Below are positions 53,774-62,662 of a stretch of 64,000 nucleotides of DNA, in pieces. The translations under genes and the position numbers were made by a program. The stretch lies in the NCBI RefSeq assembly GCF_005405385.1, contig NZ_BJDY01000002.1:248001-312000 (forward strand), read 5' to 3'. The stretch is from Lactiplantibacillus mudanjiangensis (lineage in GTDB: Bacteria > Bacillota > Bacilli > Lactobacillales > Lactobacillaceae). Under the pieces are notes generated by a model. It was given only the letters and a program-made list of their open reading frames with translations, was not told where the DNA came from and searched no databases. Numbering within the stretch: position 1 is the first letter of the stretch; each line of letters starts with the position of its first letter.

Positions 53774-55060
53774 TTAATCAAATTGAACGTCGTCAGGGAA
53801 ATGAGCTAAACGCGTCCCATCAGCACCGAGTTCTTCTTCAATCCGTAGTAATTGATTGTATTTTTCAACACGTTCAGAACGAGCAGGGGCACCAGACTTT
53901 AATTCAGCAGCGTTGGTGGCAACGGTAAAGTCAGCCACAAACGTATCACCAGTTTCACCAGAACGATGTGAAATCATGGTGGTGTAGCCATTCTTACGTG
54001 CCAAACGGATTGCTGCTAAGGTTTCAGTAACTGTCCCAATTTGGTTGAGCTTGATTAAAATGCTGTTAGCCATCCCTTGATTAATCGCATCGCGGATCAA
54101 CTTAGGGTTGGTGCAGACGGGATCATCGGTAACGATTTGAACCCGATCGCCAGCCTTCTTTGTAAAGGTGGCAAAGTTATCCCAATCTTCTTCGCCGTAA
54201 GGGTCTTCGATTGAAATGATTTCAGGGAAGTCATCTAATAATTTCATGTAGTAATCGCTAAGTTCATCAGGCGTATAAGTTTTGCCTTCAAAATCGTAGT
54301 TCTTGGTGTCGCGGTTGTAGAAGTATGAAGCGGCGGCATCAAAGGCAATCGCAATTTCTTTACCAGGTGTATAACCCGCTTGCACAATTGCTTGGTGGAG
54401 CATCGTTAAAGCATCGCGTGAGTTCTTGAGATTAGGGGCGAACCCACCTTCATCACCTAAGCCAGTTGTATAGCCCGCAGCTTCGATGACCTTTTTCAAC
54501 GTATGATAAGTGTTGGCAATCTTTTCAAAGCCGTCACGGAAACTGGTCCGTTCAACTGGGGTAATCATGAATTCTTGGATGTCGATGCCGTTGTCGGCAT
54601 GTTCACCACCATTGATGACATTGTGGAAAGTTTGTGGTAATTCTAAATCGGTCCCACCTAAATAACGATAAAGCGGTTGATGAGTTGCAATAGCTGCGGC
54701 CCGAGCCGTTGCCATCGAGACACCTAGAATAGCGTTGGCACCGAGACGGGCTTTATTAGGCGTGCCATCTAAGTCAATCATGAGTTGATCAACATGAGCT
54801 TGATTGAATGGATCAGCGCCATGCAACGCTTCATTGATTTCGGTGTTAACGTTATTAACGGCCTTTAAGACACCTTTACCTTGTAAGCGATCACCGCCAT
54901 CACGCAATTCAACGGCTTCTTTTTCACCGGTTGAAGCCCCAGAAGGCACTTCAGCCCGGCCTAATGTGCCATCTGAAAGAATGACATCAGCTTCTACTGT
55001 AGGGTTGCCCCGTGAATCAAAAATCTCGCGTGCCTTTACAGATTCAATAACAGTTTTCAT
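53774..55060 (-). CDS. eno: Enolase (phosphopyruvate hydratase)
   Basis: 428 aa from ATG 55060 (GAAAGGGAG upstream); the longer frame to 55147 crosses the leader hairpin. It converts 2-phosphoglycerate to PEP in glycolysis. SGASTGEKEAVELRDGG (~residues 38-54), metal ligands in IAFDAAAS, SIEDPYGEEDWD and TDDPVCTNP, catalytic Lys in ILIKLNQIGT, and SHRSGETGDTFVADF are canonical. The segment AAELKSGAPARSERVEKYNQ is somewhat divergent from the main glycolytic enolases, so this may be a second, regulated copy as in L. plantarum. No glycolytic neighbours; own promoter and leader terminator. Confidence 0.95.
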   Translation of the reverse strand: MKTVIESVKAREIFDSRGNPTVEADVILSDGTLGRAEVPSGASTGEKEAVELRDGGDRLQGKGVLKAVNNVNTEINEALHGADPFNQAHVDQLMIDLDGTPNKARLGANAILGVSMATARAAAIATHQPLYRYLGGTDLELPQTFHNVINGGEHADNGIDIQEFMITPVERTSFRDGFEKIANTYHTLKKVIEAAGYTTGLGDEGGFAPNLKNSRDALTMLHQAIVQAGYTPGKEIAIAFDAAASYFYNRDTKNYDFEGKTYTPDELSDYYMKLLDDFPEIISIEDPYGEEDWDNFATFTKKAGDRVQIVTDDPVCTNPKLIRDAINQGMANSILIKLNQIGTVTETLAAIRLARKNGYTTMISHRSGETGDTFVADFTVATNAAELKSGAPARSERVEKYNQLLRIEEELGADGTRLAHFPDDVQFD

Positions 55061-55083
55061 ACAATAAAACTCCCTTTCGATGA

Positions 55084-55132
55084 TTAAAAAAATGACGACT
55101 ACTACATTAAAAGAACATGTAGTAGACGTCAT
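55084..55132 (-). terminator. eno: Attenuator-like terminator in the enolase leader
   Basis: ATGACGTCTACTACA and TGTAGTAGTCGTCAT (15 bp, one mismatch) followed on the minus strand by TTTTTTT, only ~24 nt before the enolase ATG. An earlier hairpin loop (GGCGA-TGACGT-TCGCC near 55156-55176) repeats ATGACG and could compete for the 3' arm, giving an antiterminated form. Confidence 0.65.
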
Positions 55133-55192
55133 CAAATTGATTATCAATTATTTAAGTGGCGAACGTCATCGCCGATTCACTTTAACAAGGTC

Positions 55193-55221
55193 ATACTACA
55201 TCTCACAGAACTGAACGTCAA
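55193..55221 (-). promoter_or_regulatory. Enolase promoter
   Basis: Minus strand TTGACG (55221-55216), 17-bp spacer, TAGTAT (55198-55193). Start near 55186 gives a ~125-nt leader. The remaining bases up to 55391 are AT-rich and hold no gene. Confidence 0.65.
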
Positions 55222-55391
55222 GGAAGTTAAATAATAAAACAGTTGGGTTAATTAAGTCGGTTATTGGCTTGAAATCAAGGCTTGGTGCGGATGGATGTTG
55301 GTAGAGTTATCTTTAAAATATAAAAAAATCTTTTTTTAAAGTGTTTACTGACTTAATTAATTTATTAATTTTAAGTTGATTGTGTTAGTAA

Positions 55392-56294
55392 TTAGGCGTT
55401 GATTAAATCCGTGAAAAAGGCTTTTTCAGCTAAATTACACTCCTGACCTAATGGATCACGCATGTCTAAGTGAAAGACGTGCCCGCGAGTATGATCTTCA
55501 TCACCATAGACGTTAAATGTGTGTGGCAGTTGATGATCAATCAAAAATTGATCAAAACGAATGCCTTCATCATGTAGGAAATCTTGGTTTGCAGTCATCA
55601 CATAAAGTGGGGGTATCGCTGAACTTAAATAATCCTCTGTACGAATGGCCGCGGCGTATTCTTTTCGTGCGCTGGGGGTGAAGTAGGCCAGACCAACGAT
55701 ACTACCGTCGTCCAAGGCTCCGGGTCGATCGAGAAAGTATAACCCACAGTTAAGCGCGGCACCTTTGAAGTGAATGCCGGGATCAGTCACACCTAGTAAG
55801 TCACGATAATCAGCGTTAGTGGTTAACGCTAGGGCTTGCTCGGTCAAGGTGCCGCCAGCACTATCGCCGGTGACAAAGAGATTGTTAAGGTCAAAGTGGT
55901 AGGTGGCGGCTTGTTGTTTAACCCAAGTCAACACTGCCGCCGTGTCTAACAGCGCGCCGGGAAAGATGGTTTCTGGCGCTAATCGATAATTGAAATTGAC
56001 AACGGCAAACCCATTTTGGGCCCACCAAAGGCAATAGTGTTGGTAAAGTTCTTTATCACCATAGACGAAACCACCACCATGAATATTAATGACAGTTGGT
56101 ATTGGTTCAGTGGTACCTGTTGGTAAATAAACATCTAGCTGGTTAGCGACCCCGGCTGGTCCATAACTGAGGTTATCGAAACGCTGGACTTCCGGAAAAT
56201 GAGTGGGCAGGTTAGCATCACGTTTGGCATCGTTATCGTGCCATTCTGTTCGCATTTTGGTAACGGCTTGCATGACTGAATCATTAGTTGACAT
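55392..56294 (-). CDS. Alpha/beta hydrolase of the hormone-sensitive lipase type
   Basis: 300 aa. Oxyanion motif INIHGGGFVYGD (~residues 71-82), NYRLAPE (~residue 105), nucleophile elbow FVTGDSAGG (Ser ~146), Asp in YVMTANQDFLHDE and His in GDEDHTRGHVF (~residue 272). This esterase/lipase class acts on short acyl esters and lacks a signal peptide. It starts 16 bp after the MFS transporter gene with AAAGGAGTC, so both form an operon, probably under the AraC regulator upstream. Confidence 0.9.
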   Translation of the reverse strand: MSTNDSVMQAVTKMRTEWHDNDAKRDANLPTHFPEVQRFDNLSYGPAGVANQLDVYLPTGTTEPIPTVINIHGGGFVYGDKELYQHYCLWWAQNGFAVVNFNYRLAPETIFPGALLDTAAVLTWVKQQAATYHFDLNNLFVTGDSAGGTLTEQALALTTNADYRDLLGVTDPGIHFKGAALNCGLYFLDRPGALDDGSIVGLAYFTPSARKEYAAAIRTEDYLSSAIPPLYVMTANQDFLHDEGIRFDQFLIDHQLPHTFNVYGDEDHTRGHVFHLDMRDPLGQECNLAEKAFFTDLINA

Positions 56295-56310
56295 AAGTTA
56301 AAGACTCCTT

Positions 56311-57495
56311 TTATTTTTTGAGGGCAACAGCGGTATGCTGATGTTGCCAGTAAGTACTGGCTAAGGTAAGTAAACTTAAAATTAGTAAACCAATCGCACA
56401 AATACTCATCGTACCGGTAACACCAGTTAGTCCGGTTAATTTAGCCAAGGCATTGACAACGGTTGGTGAAATAAAAACGCCGATGTTAGTCATAACGAGC
56501 ATAACGGATGATGCTAAATTTTCTGAACCAGTTGGCGCTTGCGTATTAACCAAGGTGTAGATATAAGGAATGGTGATCGCGAACCCCACACCAATAATCA
56601 TAGTCGCTAAAGTGACCATCATTAGTGTGGCACCTTGACTAACACCTAGAAAGCCGGCAGCCATGATGACCAGTCCTAAGGGGAGCACCCAGTGAGTGAG
56701 CTGTTGGTAGACTTTGCCATAACCTAAGCCAACTAACATTGACACTAAAGTGAACCCACCCAAAACAGCGGAAGCCTGTGCAGCAGTCCCTAGATTCTTG
56801 GTTGTAACTAATGTGGCCAATTGAACGGTAACGACCATGAAAAAAACGTAGAGCGCTAAAGTGAGCACGGAAATTAAGATCACTGATAAGTTTAACCGTT
56901 GATGGTGAGTTACTTTCGGTTGGGTAGCAGTTTTAGCAGTATTCTCGTTTGTCATGCCAATTAAAAAGGCAATAAAGATCGGTAGGGCAATCGCATAGAT
57001 CAGAAACGTGGCGTGCCAACCAAAGATAATTAAGTAACTCACGGCAAAGGACATCACTGAACTACCCAAGGACTGAAAGGCACTTTGAAAGCCCATCATA
57101 GTTGCTAGTTCGTCACCACGATAATAGTGTGAAATAAGACTGATGGCTAAAGAATTGAAAAGGCCGATCCCAAATCCTAGTAACAAACGAGCAATTAAGA
57201 TAATTGGATAATTCGTGATAAAAACTGGTAAAACACCAGTGATGAAGGCAATGGCTAGTCCAACTAAAATGGTTCGTTTGGCGCCGATACGTAGATTTAA
57301 AGGTGCCCCACAAAAAATGCCAAAGATAATGCCTAGATTTGGAATTGTTGATAGGGTTTCCACGGCTGAGGCAGATTGGTTACCAAAGGTTTTAGCCATT
57401 AATGGTATTGCGGCGGCGATGTTTGGCGCAATCATTAGCATCAATGATAACGACAGTAACATCAGTTTAAATGATTTCGATTGACTTTTTTGCAT
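56311..57495 (-). CDS. MFS transporter
   Basis: 394 aa from ATG 57495 (GGGAGTG upstream). Twelve hydrophobic helices; the loop after TM2 has LNLRIGAKRTILVG (~residues 58-71), the MFS motif A region, and the TM5 end reads GFQSAFQSLGSSVMSF. Family as a whole: sugar, drug or organic-acid transport; the substrate cannot be set. Placed between an AraC-type regulator and an esterase on the same strand, with a cre-like site upstream, so uptake or export of a carbon-source-related ester or sugar is likely (inference). Confidence 0.88.
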   Translation of the reverse strand: MQKSQSKSFKLMLLSLSLMLMIAPNIAAAIPLMAKTFGNQSASAVETLSTIPNLGIIFGIFCGAPLNLRIGAKRTILVGLAIAFITGVLPVFITNYPIILIARLLLGFGIGLFNSLAISLISHYYRGDELATMMGFQSAFQSLGSSVMSFAVSYLIIFGWHATFLIYAIALPIFIAFLIGMTNENTAKTATQPKVTHHQRLNLSVILISVLTLALYVFFMVVTVQLATLVTTKNLGTAAQASAVLGGFTLVSMLVGLGYGKVYQQLTHWVLPLGLVIMAAGFLGVSQGATLMMVTLATMIIGVGFAITIPYIYTLVNTQAPTGSENLASSVMLVMTNIGVFISPTVVNALAKLTGLTGVTGTMSICAIGLLILSLLTLASTYWQHQHTAVALKK

Positions 57496-57545
57496 ATTGT
57501 TCACTCCCATAGTTATGATGTTGTTCAACAAGATTTATCATATTA

Positions 57546-57559
57546 TGAAAGCGCTTCAT
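57546..57559. promoter_or_regulatory. Candidate cre site upstream of the MFS-esterase operon
   Basis: TGAAAGCGCTTCAT matches the CcpA consensus TGWAARCGYTWNCW at 13 of 14 positions and is a near-perfect palindrome, 51 bp before the MFS ATG. Suggests catabolite repression. Confidence 0.6.
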
Positions 57560-57588
57560 GCGGTGGCTGAATCTTAACTAAAAAAAGG

Positions 57589-58410
57589 TTAATTCTTGAC
57601 CTGCTGTCGATATTTTAAGGGAGTCATCGCATAAGTACGATAAAAACTTTTTCGAAAGGCTTTGGCGTTTGAAAATCCCGTTAAATCAGCAATGGCATCA
57701 ATGGATTGTTGGCTGTTGGTCACTAGTTGATAGGCATCATGTAGCCGGATTAACTGTAAATATTGCATGACGCTCATGCCGATTTGACCCTTGAATGACC
57801 GTGATAAGTAGCCCACAGATAGATGCATCGCATCCGCTAATTTCGGGAGTGTTAGGGTTTCACGCGAGTGAGCAGTTAAATAAGCGATGACTTGTTGTGC
57901 GATTGTTAGTTGTGGTGTTGCCTGTAGATTATTTAGGAGTTCGCGATGGTCACAGTGATTTTTCAATAGTTGGTAAATAATGTCATAAAGCGCACTTTTT
58001 TGACTAAGTGCTTTTAATGTCGGGTTTGTTTCAGTTTCGGCAACCATCATTTGGGTTAAGCGCCGGCATAATTTTTGATCAACTGGTTGCGTCTCGAACC
58101 AACAGTGATTGAAATCAGGAATCAGTTGCTCTAAAAATGAGTAAGTGATTTGTAGCGTTAGTGCCGTTGTCGTCGGGCTATTTTTAAATTGGTGCACACC
58201 GTGGACGGCATTGGGATTAATCACGATGAGTTGTTGTCCGTTGACGGTAATAGGCTGACCATCGATAAAATATTGAATTCGGCCACTGATCACGTAGTTA
58301 ATTTCTAAAGCTTGATGCCAATGCAATAAGATCTCAGCTTCCGGATCACGATGAATAATGACACGAAAGGGTGCTTCAGGGGCCGTGGTGACTAATTCAT
58401 GTTTATACAT
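57589..58410 (-). CDS. AraC-family regulator with cupin-type sensing domain
   Basis: 273 aa. Residues ~15-100 form an AraC-like cupin (HRDPEAEILLHWHQALEINYV core HWHQALEINYV, then GQQLIVINPNAVHGVHQF). The C-terminal AraC DNA-binding domain (residues ~172-270) has LPKLADAMHLSVGYLSRSFK and TGFSNAKAFRKSFYRTYAMTP (first 20: TGFSNAKAFRKSFYRTYAMT). These regulators usually sense sugars or sugar derivatives. It precedes the MFS-esterase pair on the same strand and probably activates it. A second cre-like sequence (TTTAAACGCTTACT, 58452-58465) lies upstream, weaker. Confidence 0.9.
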   Translation of the reverse strand: MYKHELVTTAPEAPFRVIIHRDPEAEILLHWHQALEINYVISGRIQYFIDGQPITVNGQQLIVINPNAVHGVHQFKNSPTTTALTLQITYSFLEQLIPDFNHCWFETQPVDQKLCRRLTQMMVAETETNPTLKALSQKSALYDIIYQLLKNHCDHRELLNNLQATPQLTIAQQVIAYLTAHSRETLTLPKLADAMHLSVGYLSRSFKGQIGMSVMQYLQLIRLHDAYQLVTNSQQSIDAIADLTGFSNAKAFRKSFYRTYAMTPLKYRQQVKN

Positions 58411-58521
58411 GTGGTAGCGCTCCTTTGCTAAAAATCAGTTATTAGCTATAGTTTAAACGCTTACTTAGAAATTTAACAACCTGAAATGTAACTAAATCCG
58501 AAATAAATGAACATACCAAAA

Positions 58522-58563
58522 ACCCCATCAGCGTTAGATTGGGTTGTCTAACAGTGATGGGGT
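58522..58563 (-). terminator. Terminator of the secreted-protein gene
   Basis: ACCCCATCA / TGATGGGGT outer stem and TTAGA/TCTAA inner stem, with TTTTTGG on the minus strand. Confidence 0.85.
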
Positions 58564-58577
58564 CTTTCAGTTTAGTG

Positions 58578-59714
58578 CTAATCATTTTTTCCGATTACGA
58601 GTCCATACCAGTTTCCTTTATACAGGTTACCAGCTTCGTCTGATTTACCACCCATGACGTTGTTGAGAATATAAATACCGAGTTTATAATCGGTTAGTTT
58701 CGCACGTTTGGCTGCGGTATAGCCAGCTTTGTTGAGAAGCTTTTTAATGCCAGCAATCTTTTGGGCATTAGTCTGCGTTTTATTCTTCATCAGATAGGTC
58801 GCAACGGATTCAAATGGAACAATGTCTTTGTATCCAGTTGTTAAGATGGCTTCGTCAGGATCTTCGTCCCAAGTATCATTGGTGGCGTAATTATACGCGG
58901 CAATTCGAGATAGCCCCAAATCAACGGGTGTATTCGGGAATAACTTGATAATTGCCCGGGCCAGCTTTTGATATTTGCTTTCGTTGATATAAGCAAGGTA
59001 ATCCTTGGTACCTACAAATTCCTGAGGGAATAGGATGTTTTTTCCTTTGTGGTTAGTTGTTCGGCCAGCCGCCGTTTGGTCACCCCGGACGTAACCAACG
59101 GTATATTTTCCATTAACCATGAGACTTGTGTGGTAATACCAGTGAGACTTGCCTTTATACGTCATAAGAACCGAATGTTGTTGCGAGAAATTCTGGTTGG
59201 TGTAGTTTTTTAAATTAACCAGTTTCTTTGTGTGTGTCCAATCCCAAAGATAGAGGTTCTTGCTACTGCTAGGAATATGGAAAATATTCCCGGCATGGGC
59301 GGGGTTGGCATAGCTACGTTTCGTAATCTGGTAACCAATCTTATTGAATCCCGTGGTGAGTTGTGGTTGGTAGACCCAACCGCGTTTACTATTAACGACG
59401 TTGCTAACTTCAATCCAGTTCTTATTTCCTTTATAGGTTCCCGAAGCAGTCTTGAACCACGTGTAGTTAGGATATGTCTTCATGTTGTAAAGTTTCTTCG
59501 TATGCGTATCATTCCAAATATAGATGTTTTTCTTAGTACTTTTCGCATGGTAGGCGACATTAGTGAACTTTTCGTAATAAAAATCATCTGTGTATTTGAT
59601 ATTTTTAAAGTTGGTAGTGATAGCGGCATGGGCAGATACAGTCGTAGCGGCAAGCCCCCCAAGGCCAATTGCTGTACCTAACAGCGCAAAATAAGCGATT
59701 CTTTTCATCGTCAT
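58578..59714 (-). CDS. Secreted protein with SH3/GW-like repeats, function unknown
   Basis: 378 aa. ATG 59714 follows GGGAGGATTTT. Signal peptide to ~residue 30 (YFALLGTAIGLGG core, SAHAA cleavage). Residues ~35-115 and ~120-205 are two related modules sharing IYIWNDTHTKKLYNMK / LYLWDWTHTKKLVNLK, then W(F/Y) and TYKGK..W, so a wall-binding tandem like GW/SLAP repeats. Residues ~225-378 form a helical domain (AYINESKYQKLARAIIKLF, LLNKAGYTAAKRAKLTDYKL) that I do not recognise. Probably a cell-wall-associated protein; enzymatic role undetermined. Confidence 0.72.
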   Translation of the reverse strand: MTMKRIAYFALLGTAIGLGGLAATTVSAHAAITTNFKNIKYTDDFYYEKFTNVAYHAKSTKKNIYIWNDTHTKKLYNMKTYPNYTWFKTASGTYKGNKNWIEVSNVVNSKRGWVYQPQLTTGFNKIGYQITKRSYANPAHAGNIFHIPSSSKNLYLWDWTHTKKLVNLKNYTNQNFSQQHSVLMTYKGKSHWYYHTSLMVNGKYTVGYVRGDQTAAGRTTNHKGKNILFPQEFVGTKDYLAYINESKYQKLARAIIKLFPNTPVDLGLSRIAAYNYATNDTWDEDPDEAILTTGYKDIVPFESVATYLMKNKTQTNAQKIAGIKKLLNKAGYTAAKRAKLTDYKLGIYILNNVMGGKSDEAGNLYKGNWYGLVIGKND

Positions 59715-59861
59715 AAAATCCTCCCAAAGTAAACTGATGGGTTCATTATACGGGTTAGCTGACCGTGGTTCAAGCAGCAGAAAATAGTTTCGAGAGCTTT
59801 TTTTCAGACAAAAAAGGTGTTAGTTCTATCGGTTTTGACGGCACTGTTGAAAAATTATGCC

Positions 59862-59910
59862 TTGACATTCGTCAAAAAGCTAGTATATTTAATTTTGGAA
59901 ACGATTCCAA
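59862..59910 (+). promoter_or_regulatory. Promoter and LacI-type operator of the regulator gene
   Basis: TTGACA at 59862-59867, 16-bp spacer, TATATT at 59884-59889; the palindrome TTGGAAACGATTCCAA at 59895-59910 covers the start site, as expected of autorepression. Confidence 0.75.
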
Positions 59911-59924
59911 GGAGGCGATAACCA

Positions 59925-60926
59925 ATGGCAACAATTAGTGAAATTGCTAAAACGGCGGGGGTCGGTGTTGGCACAGTGTCACGATATTTGAATCATCGTG
60001 ATACTGTTTCAGCCGCGAAGCAAAAACAAATTCAGACGGCAATTGAGCAGTTGCATTATACGCCGAATGCCATTGCAAGTCAGTTACGAGCGCAAAGTAC
60101 GAATAATATTGGCGTGCTCGTCTCACGAATCTCTAATCCATTCTTTGCACAATTATTTGATGCTTTGGAACGAGAATTACATCGTTACGGATTTCAAGTG
60201 ATGGTGATGCAAACCCACGACGATCCTGAAGCTGAACGCCGATTCTTGGACCAGTTGAAACAACAACAAGTCGATGGGGTGATCTTAGCCTCGGTGGAAA
60301 ATAGCGACTTACTTGCACAATTGGCACCAACCTATGCGAAACAAATGGTTTTGTTGAACGAAGAAAGTTTACAGGTGGCTTTACCGACCGTGAGCTTAAA
60401 TCACTATCAAGCGACTTGGGATGCGTTAAATTATTTATATGATCAAGGTCATCGCCGAATCTCTTATGCGACCGGGGGGAACTATCCAAGTACACATCAT
60501 GGCCGGTCACGGACGCAAGCCTACTTGGACTTCTGCCAAGCACATGGCCTGATCATTGATGATCAATTGATCTTTGCGCAGCAACATACCTTAACTGATG
60601 GACAACAGCTTGGCACCAAGTTGAGTCAATTAGCGCCCAACCTGCGTCCAACCGCCATTTTTAGTAATTCGGATGAAGTCGCAGTTGGCTTAATCAATCA
60701 ATTACAAGCCCAACATTTCCGGGTGCCTGATGACATTGCGGTTGTCGGATATGATGATCAGCCGTTTGCTAAGTTTGCACCAGTACCATTAACGACTGTT
60801 CGTCAACCGGTGTTATCGATGGCTCAAGTGGCGGTTGATCAACTGTTACACAATTTAGGTAAAATCAATACACCAGCGTTACAACCAGATTTAGGGTTAC
60901 AGTTAATCATTAGAAAAAGTGCTTAA
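59925..60926 (+). CDS. LacI-family repressor of the alpha-glucoside operon
   Basis: 333 aa. Headpiece with the LacI helix-turn-helix ATISEIAKTAGVGVGTVSRY (residues 2-21) and the hinge NAIASQLRAQSTN. The sugar-binding domain runs from GVLVSRISNPFF (~residue 61) to VVGYDDQPFAKFAPVPLTTV. It should bind the two TGGAA-CGATTCCA-type palindromes at 59895 and 60948. It is 68 bp ahead of the GH13 gene; the pairing with glucosidase plus PTS is typical of MalR/TreR-like local regulators. Ribosome site AAGGAGG. Confidence 0.92.
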   Translation: MATISEIAKTAGVGVGTVSRYLNHRDTVSAAKQKQIQTAIEQLHYTPNAIASQLRAQSTNNIGVLVSRISNPFFAQLFDALERELHRYGFQVMVMQTHDDPEAERRFLDQLKQQQVDGVILASVENSDLLAQLAPTYAKQMVLLNEESLQVALPTVSLNHYQATWDALNYLYDQGHRRISYATGGNYPSTHHGRSRTQAYLDFCQAHGLIIDDQLIFAQQHTLTDGQQLGTKLSQLAPNLRPTAIFSNSDEVAVGLINQLQAQHFRVPDDIAVVGYDDQPFAKFAPVPLTTVRQPVLSMAQVAVDQLLHNLGKINTPALQPDLGLQLIIRKSA

Positions 60927-60947
60927 GCCTTTTTCTTTTAATTAAAA

Positions 60948-60961
60948 TGGAATCGATTCCA
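60948..60961. promoter_or_regulatory. LacI-type operator upstream of the GH13 glucosidase
   Basis: TGGAATCGATTCCA, perfect 14-bp palindrome, same half-site as in the regulator promoter. Confidence 0.75.
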
Positions 60962-60994
60962 AATGATAAATCGACCATTAAAGGAGTTTTAAAA

Positions 60995-62662
60995 ATGCAA
61001 ACAACATGGTGGCAAAAAGAAGTGTTCTATCAGATCTACCCGGCGTCTTTTAAAGATGCCAACAACGATGGTATCGGCGACTTACAAGGCATTATTCAGA
61101 TGTTACCACGCCTAAAAGCGCTCGGAATTACCACGATTTGGTTATCACCAATTTATCAATCACCAATGGTTGATAACGGGTACGATATTTCTGATTATCA
61201 GGCGATTAATCCGCAATTTGGGACGATGGCTGATTTTGATGAACTGATGGCTCGGACAAAAGCGTTGGGCTTAAAAGTCGTGATGGATCTAGTGTTAAAC
61301 CATACTTCTGATCAACATGCTTGGTTTAAGCAAGCGTTGGCTGATCCGACTAGTCCGTATCGCAATTATTATATTTTTAAATCCGGGAAACAGGGGAACC
61401 CACCTAATAATTGGCGTTCTAATTTTGGAAAAGGCTCTTCTTGGACATTGGTCCCAGGGGCTACGAATGAGTACTATCATCATGTTTTCTCTAAACAACA
61501 ACCTGATTTGAATTGGGAAAATCCTGAATTGCGACAACAGCTTTATCAAATGATCAATTGGTGGCTCGCTAAAGGCATTGCTGGATTTCGAATTGATGCG
61601 ATTACGTTCATCAAAAAAGATCAGGATTTCGCCTCAATTACGCCCGATGGTACCGATGGCTTGGGTAAGGTCAAACGTAAGGCTGAAAATCGTCCAGGGA
61701 TTGAGCAGTTTTTAACCGAACTGAATGCAGCGACATTTAAACCAGCTAATGCGGTCACGATTGGAGAAGCGTCTGGCGTGGATTATGATCAGTTGGGTCA
61801 CTTTATTGGTGAAAATGGCTATTTTTCAATGATTTTTGATTTCCATTATGCCGATATTGACGTCGCGTCTGGTTCTGAATGGTATCGACAAGTTGAGTGG
61901 ACACCTGCGGATTTACGCGCCGCAATTTTTAAGAGTCAGCTGGCGATTCAAAAAGTGGGCTGGAGTGCCACGTTCTTAGAAAATCATGATCAACCGCGTA
62001 GCATTGATAAGTACATTCAAGCACCGGCTTATCAAAATGAAATCGGTGCCAAAGCATTAGCCTTGTTATACTTTAACTTACGTGGTTGTCCATTCATTTA
62101 TCAAGGACAAGAACTAGGGTTAAGAAATGCCAAACGCACCAGTATTGCCGATTTCAATGATCTGTCCAGTCATGACAATTATGATCGTGCTTTAGAAGAA
62201 GGTTATTCGGCTGAAGCGGCGCTACGATTTGTCAATGCCCGTTCACGCGATAACGGCCGGCTACCTTATCCTTGGGATCAAAGCGTAAATCACGGCTTTA
62301 ACCAAGGTACTAAGCCATGGATTGGTTTGAATGAATCTTGTCCTGAGCTTGATTGGGTCAGTGAACAAGCAGATACTCAATCAGTTTGGCATTTTTATCA
62401 AGCAATGATTGCGCTTAGACAGCAATCGTCATTAAGCTTGGATCTGATCACGGGGACATTCAAGCCAATTACGACCACCGCGGACACCGTGATTGCCTAT
62501 CAACGTGGACAACATGTCGTCGTTTATGTCAATTTGAGTGATCAAGTGGTCAACTTACCGTTACCTAAAGGCAAAAAATGGTTAAATAACTACACAACAT
62601 CAACTAATGATCAATTACAACCGTACCAAGCAATTTTAATTGAGGTGAATCCAAATGAGTAA
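60995..62662 (+). CDS. GH13 alpha-glucosidase (oligo-1,6-glucosidase-like)
   Basis: 555 aa from ATG 60995, which has AAAGGAG 12 nt upstream; the frame is open to 60947 through the operator. GH13 regions in order: VVMDLVLNHTSD (~residues 95-106), GFRIDAITFI with the nucleophile Asp (~residue 195), TIGEASG with the acid Glu (~residue 256) and ENHDQPR (~residue 326). Cytosolic, hydrolyses alpha-linked gluco-oligosaccharides or their 6-phosphates. Linked to PTS EIIBC, so the substrate is probably a phosphorylated disaccharide or a PTS-imported alpha-glucoside. Trehalose-6-phosphate hydrolase is an alternative reading. Confidence 0.9.
   Translation: MQTTWWQKEVFYQIYPASFKDANNDGIGDLQGIIQMLPRLKALGITTIWLSPIYQSPMVDNGYDISDYQAINPQFGTMADFDELMARTKALGLKVVMDLVLNHTSDQHAWFKQALADPTSPYRNYYIFKSGKQGNPPNNWRSNFGKGSSWTLVPGATNEYYHHVFSKQQPDLNWENPELRQQLYQMINWWLAKGIAGFRIDAITFIKKDQDFASITPDGTDGLGKVKRKAENRPGIEQFLTELNAATFKPANAVTIGEASGVDYDQLGHFIGENGYFSMIFDFHYADIDVASGSEWYRQVEWTPADLRAAIFKSQLAIQKVGWSATFLENHDQPRSIDKYIQAPAYQNEIGAKALALLYFNLRGCPFIYQGQELGLRNAKRTSIADFNDLSSHDNYDRALEEGYSAEAALRFVNARSRDNGRLPYPWDQSVNHGFNQGTKPWIGLNESCPELDWVSEQADTQSVWHFYQAMIALRQQSSLSLDLITGTFKPITTTADTVIAYQRGQHVVVYVNLSDQVVNLPLPKGKKWLNNYTTSTNDQLQPYQAILIEVNPNE

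Noticed and set aside
59232-59681. 149-aa plus-strand ORF inside the secreted-protein gene
   Set aside because: Antisense shadow of a gene with clear signal peptide, repeats and ribosome site.
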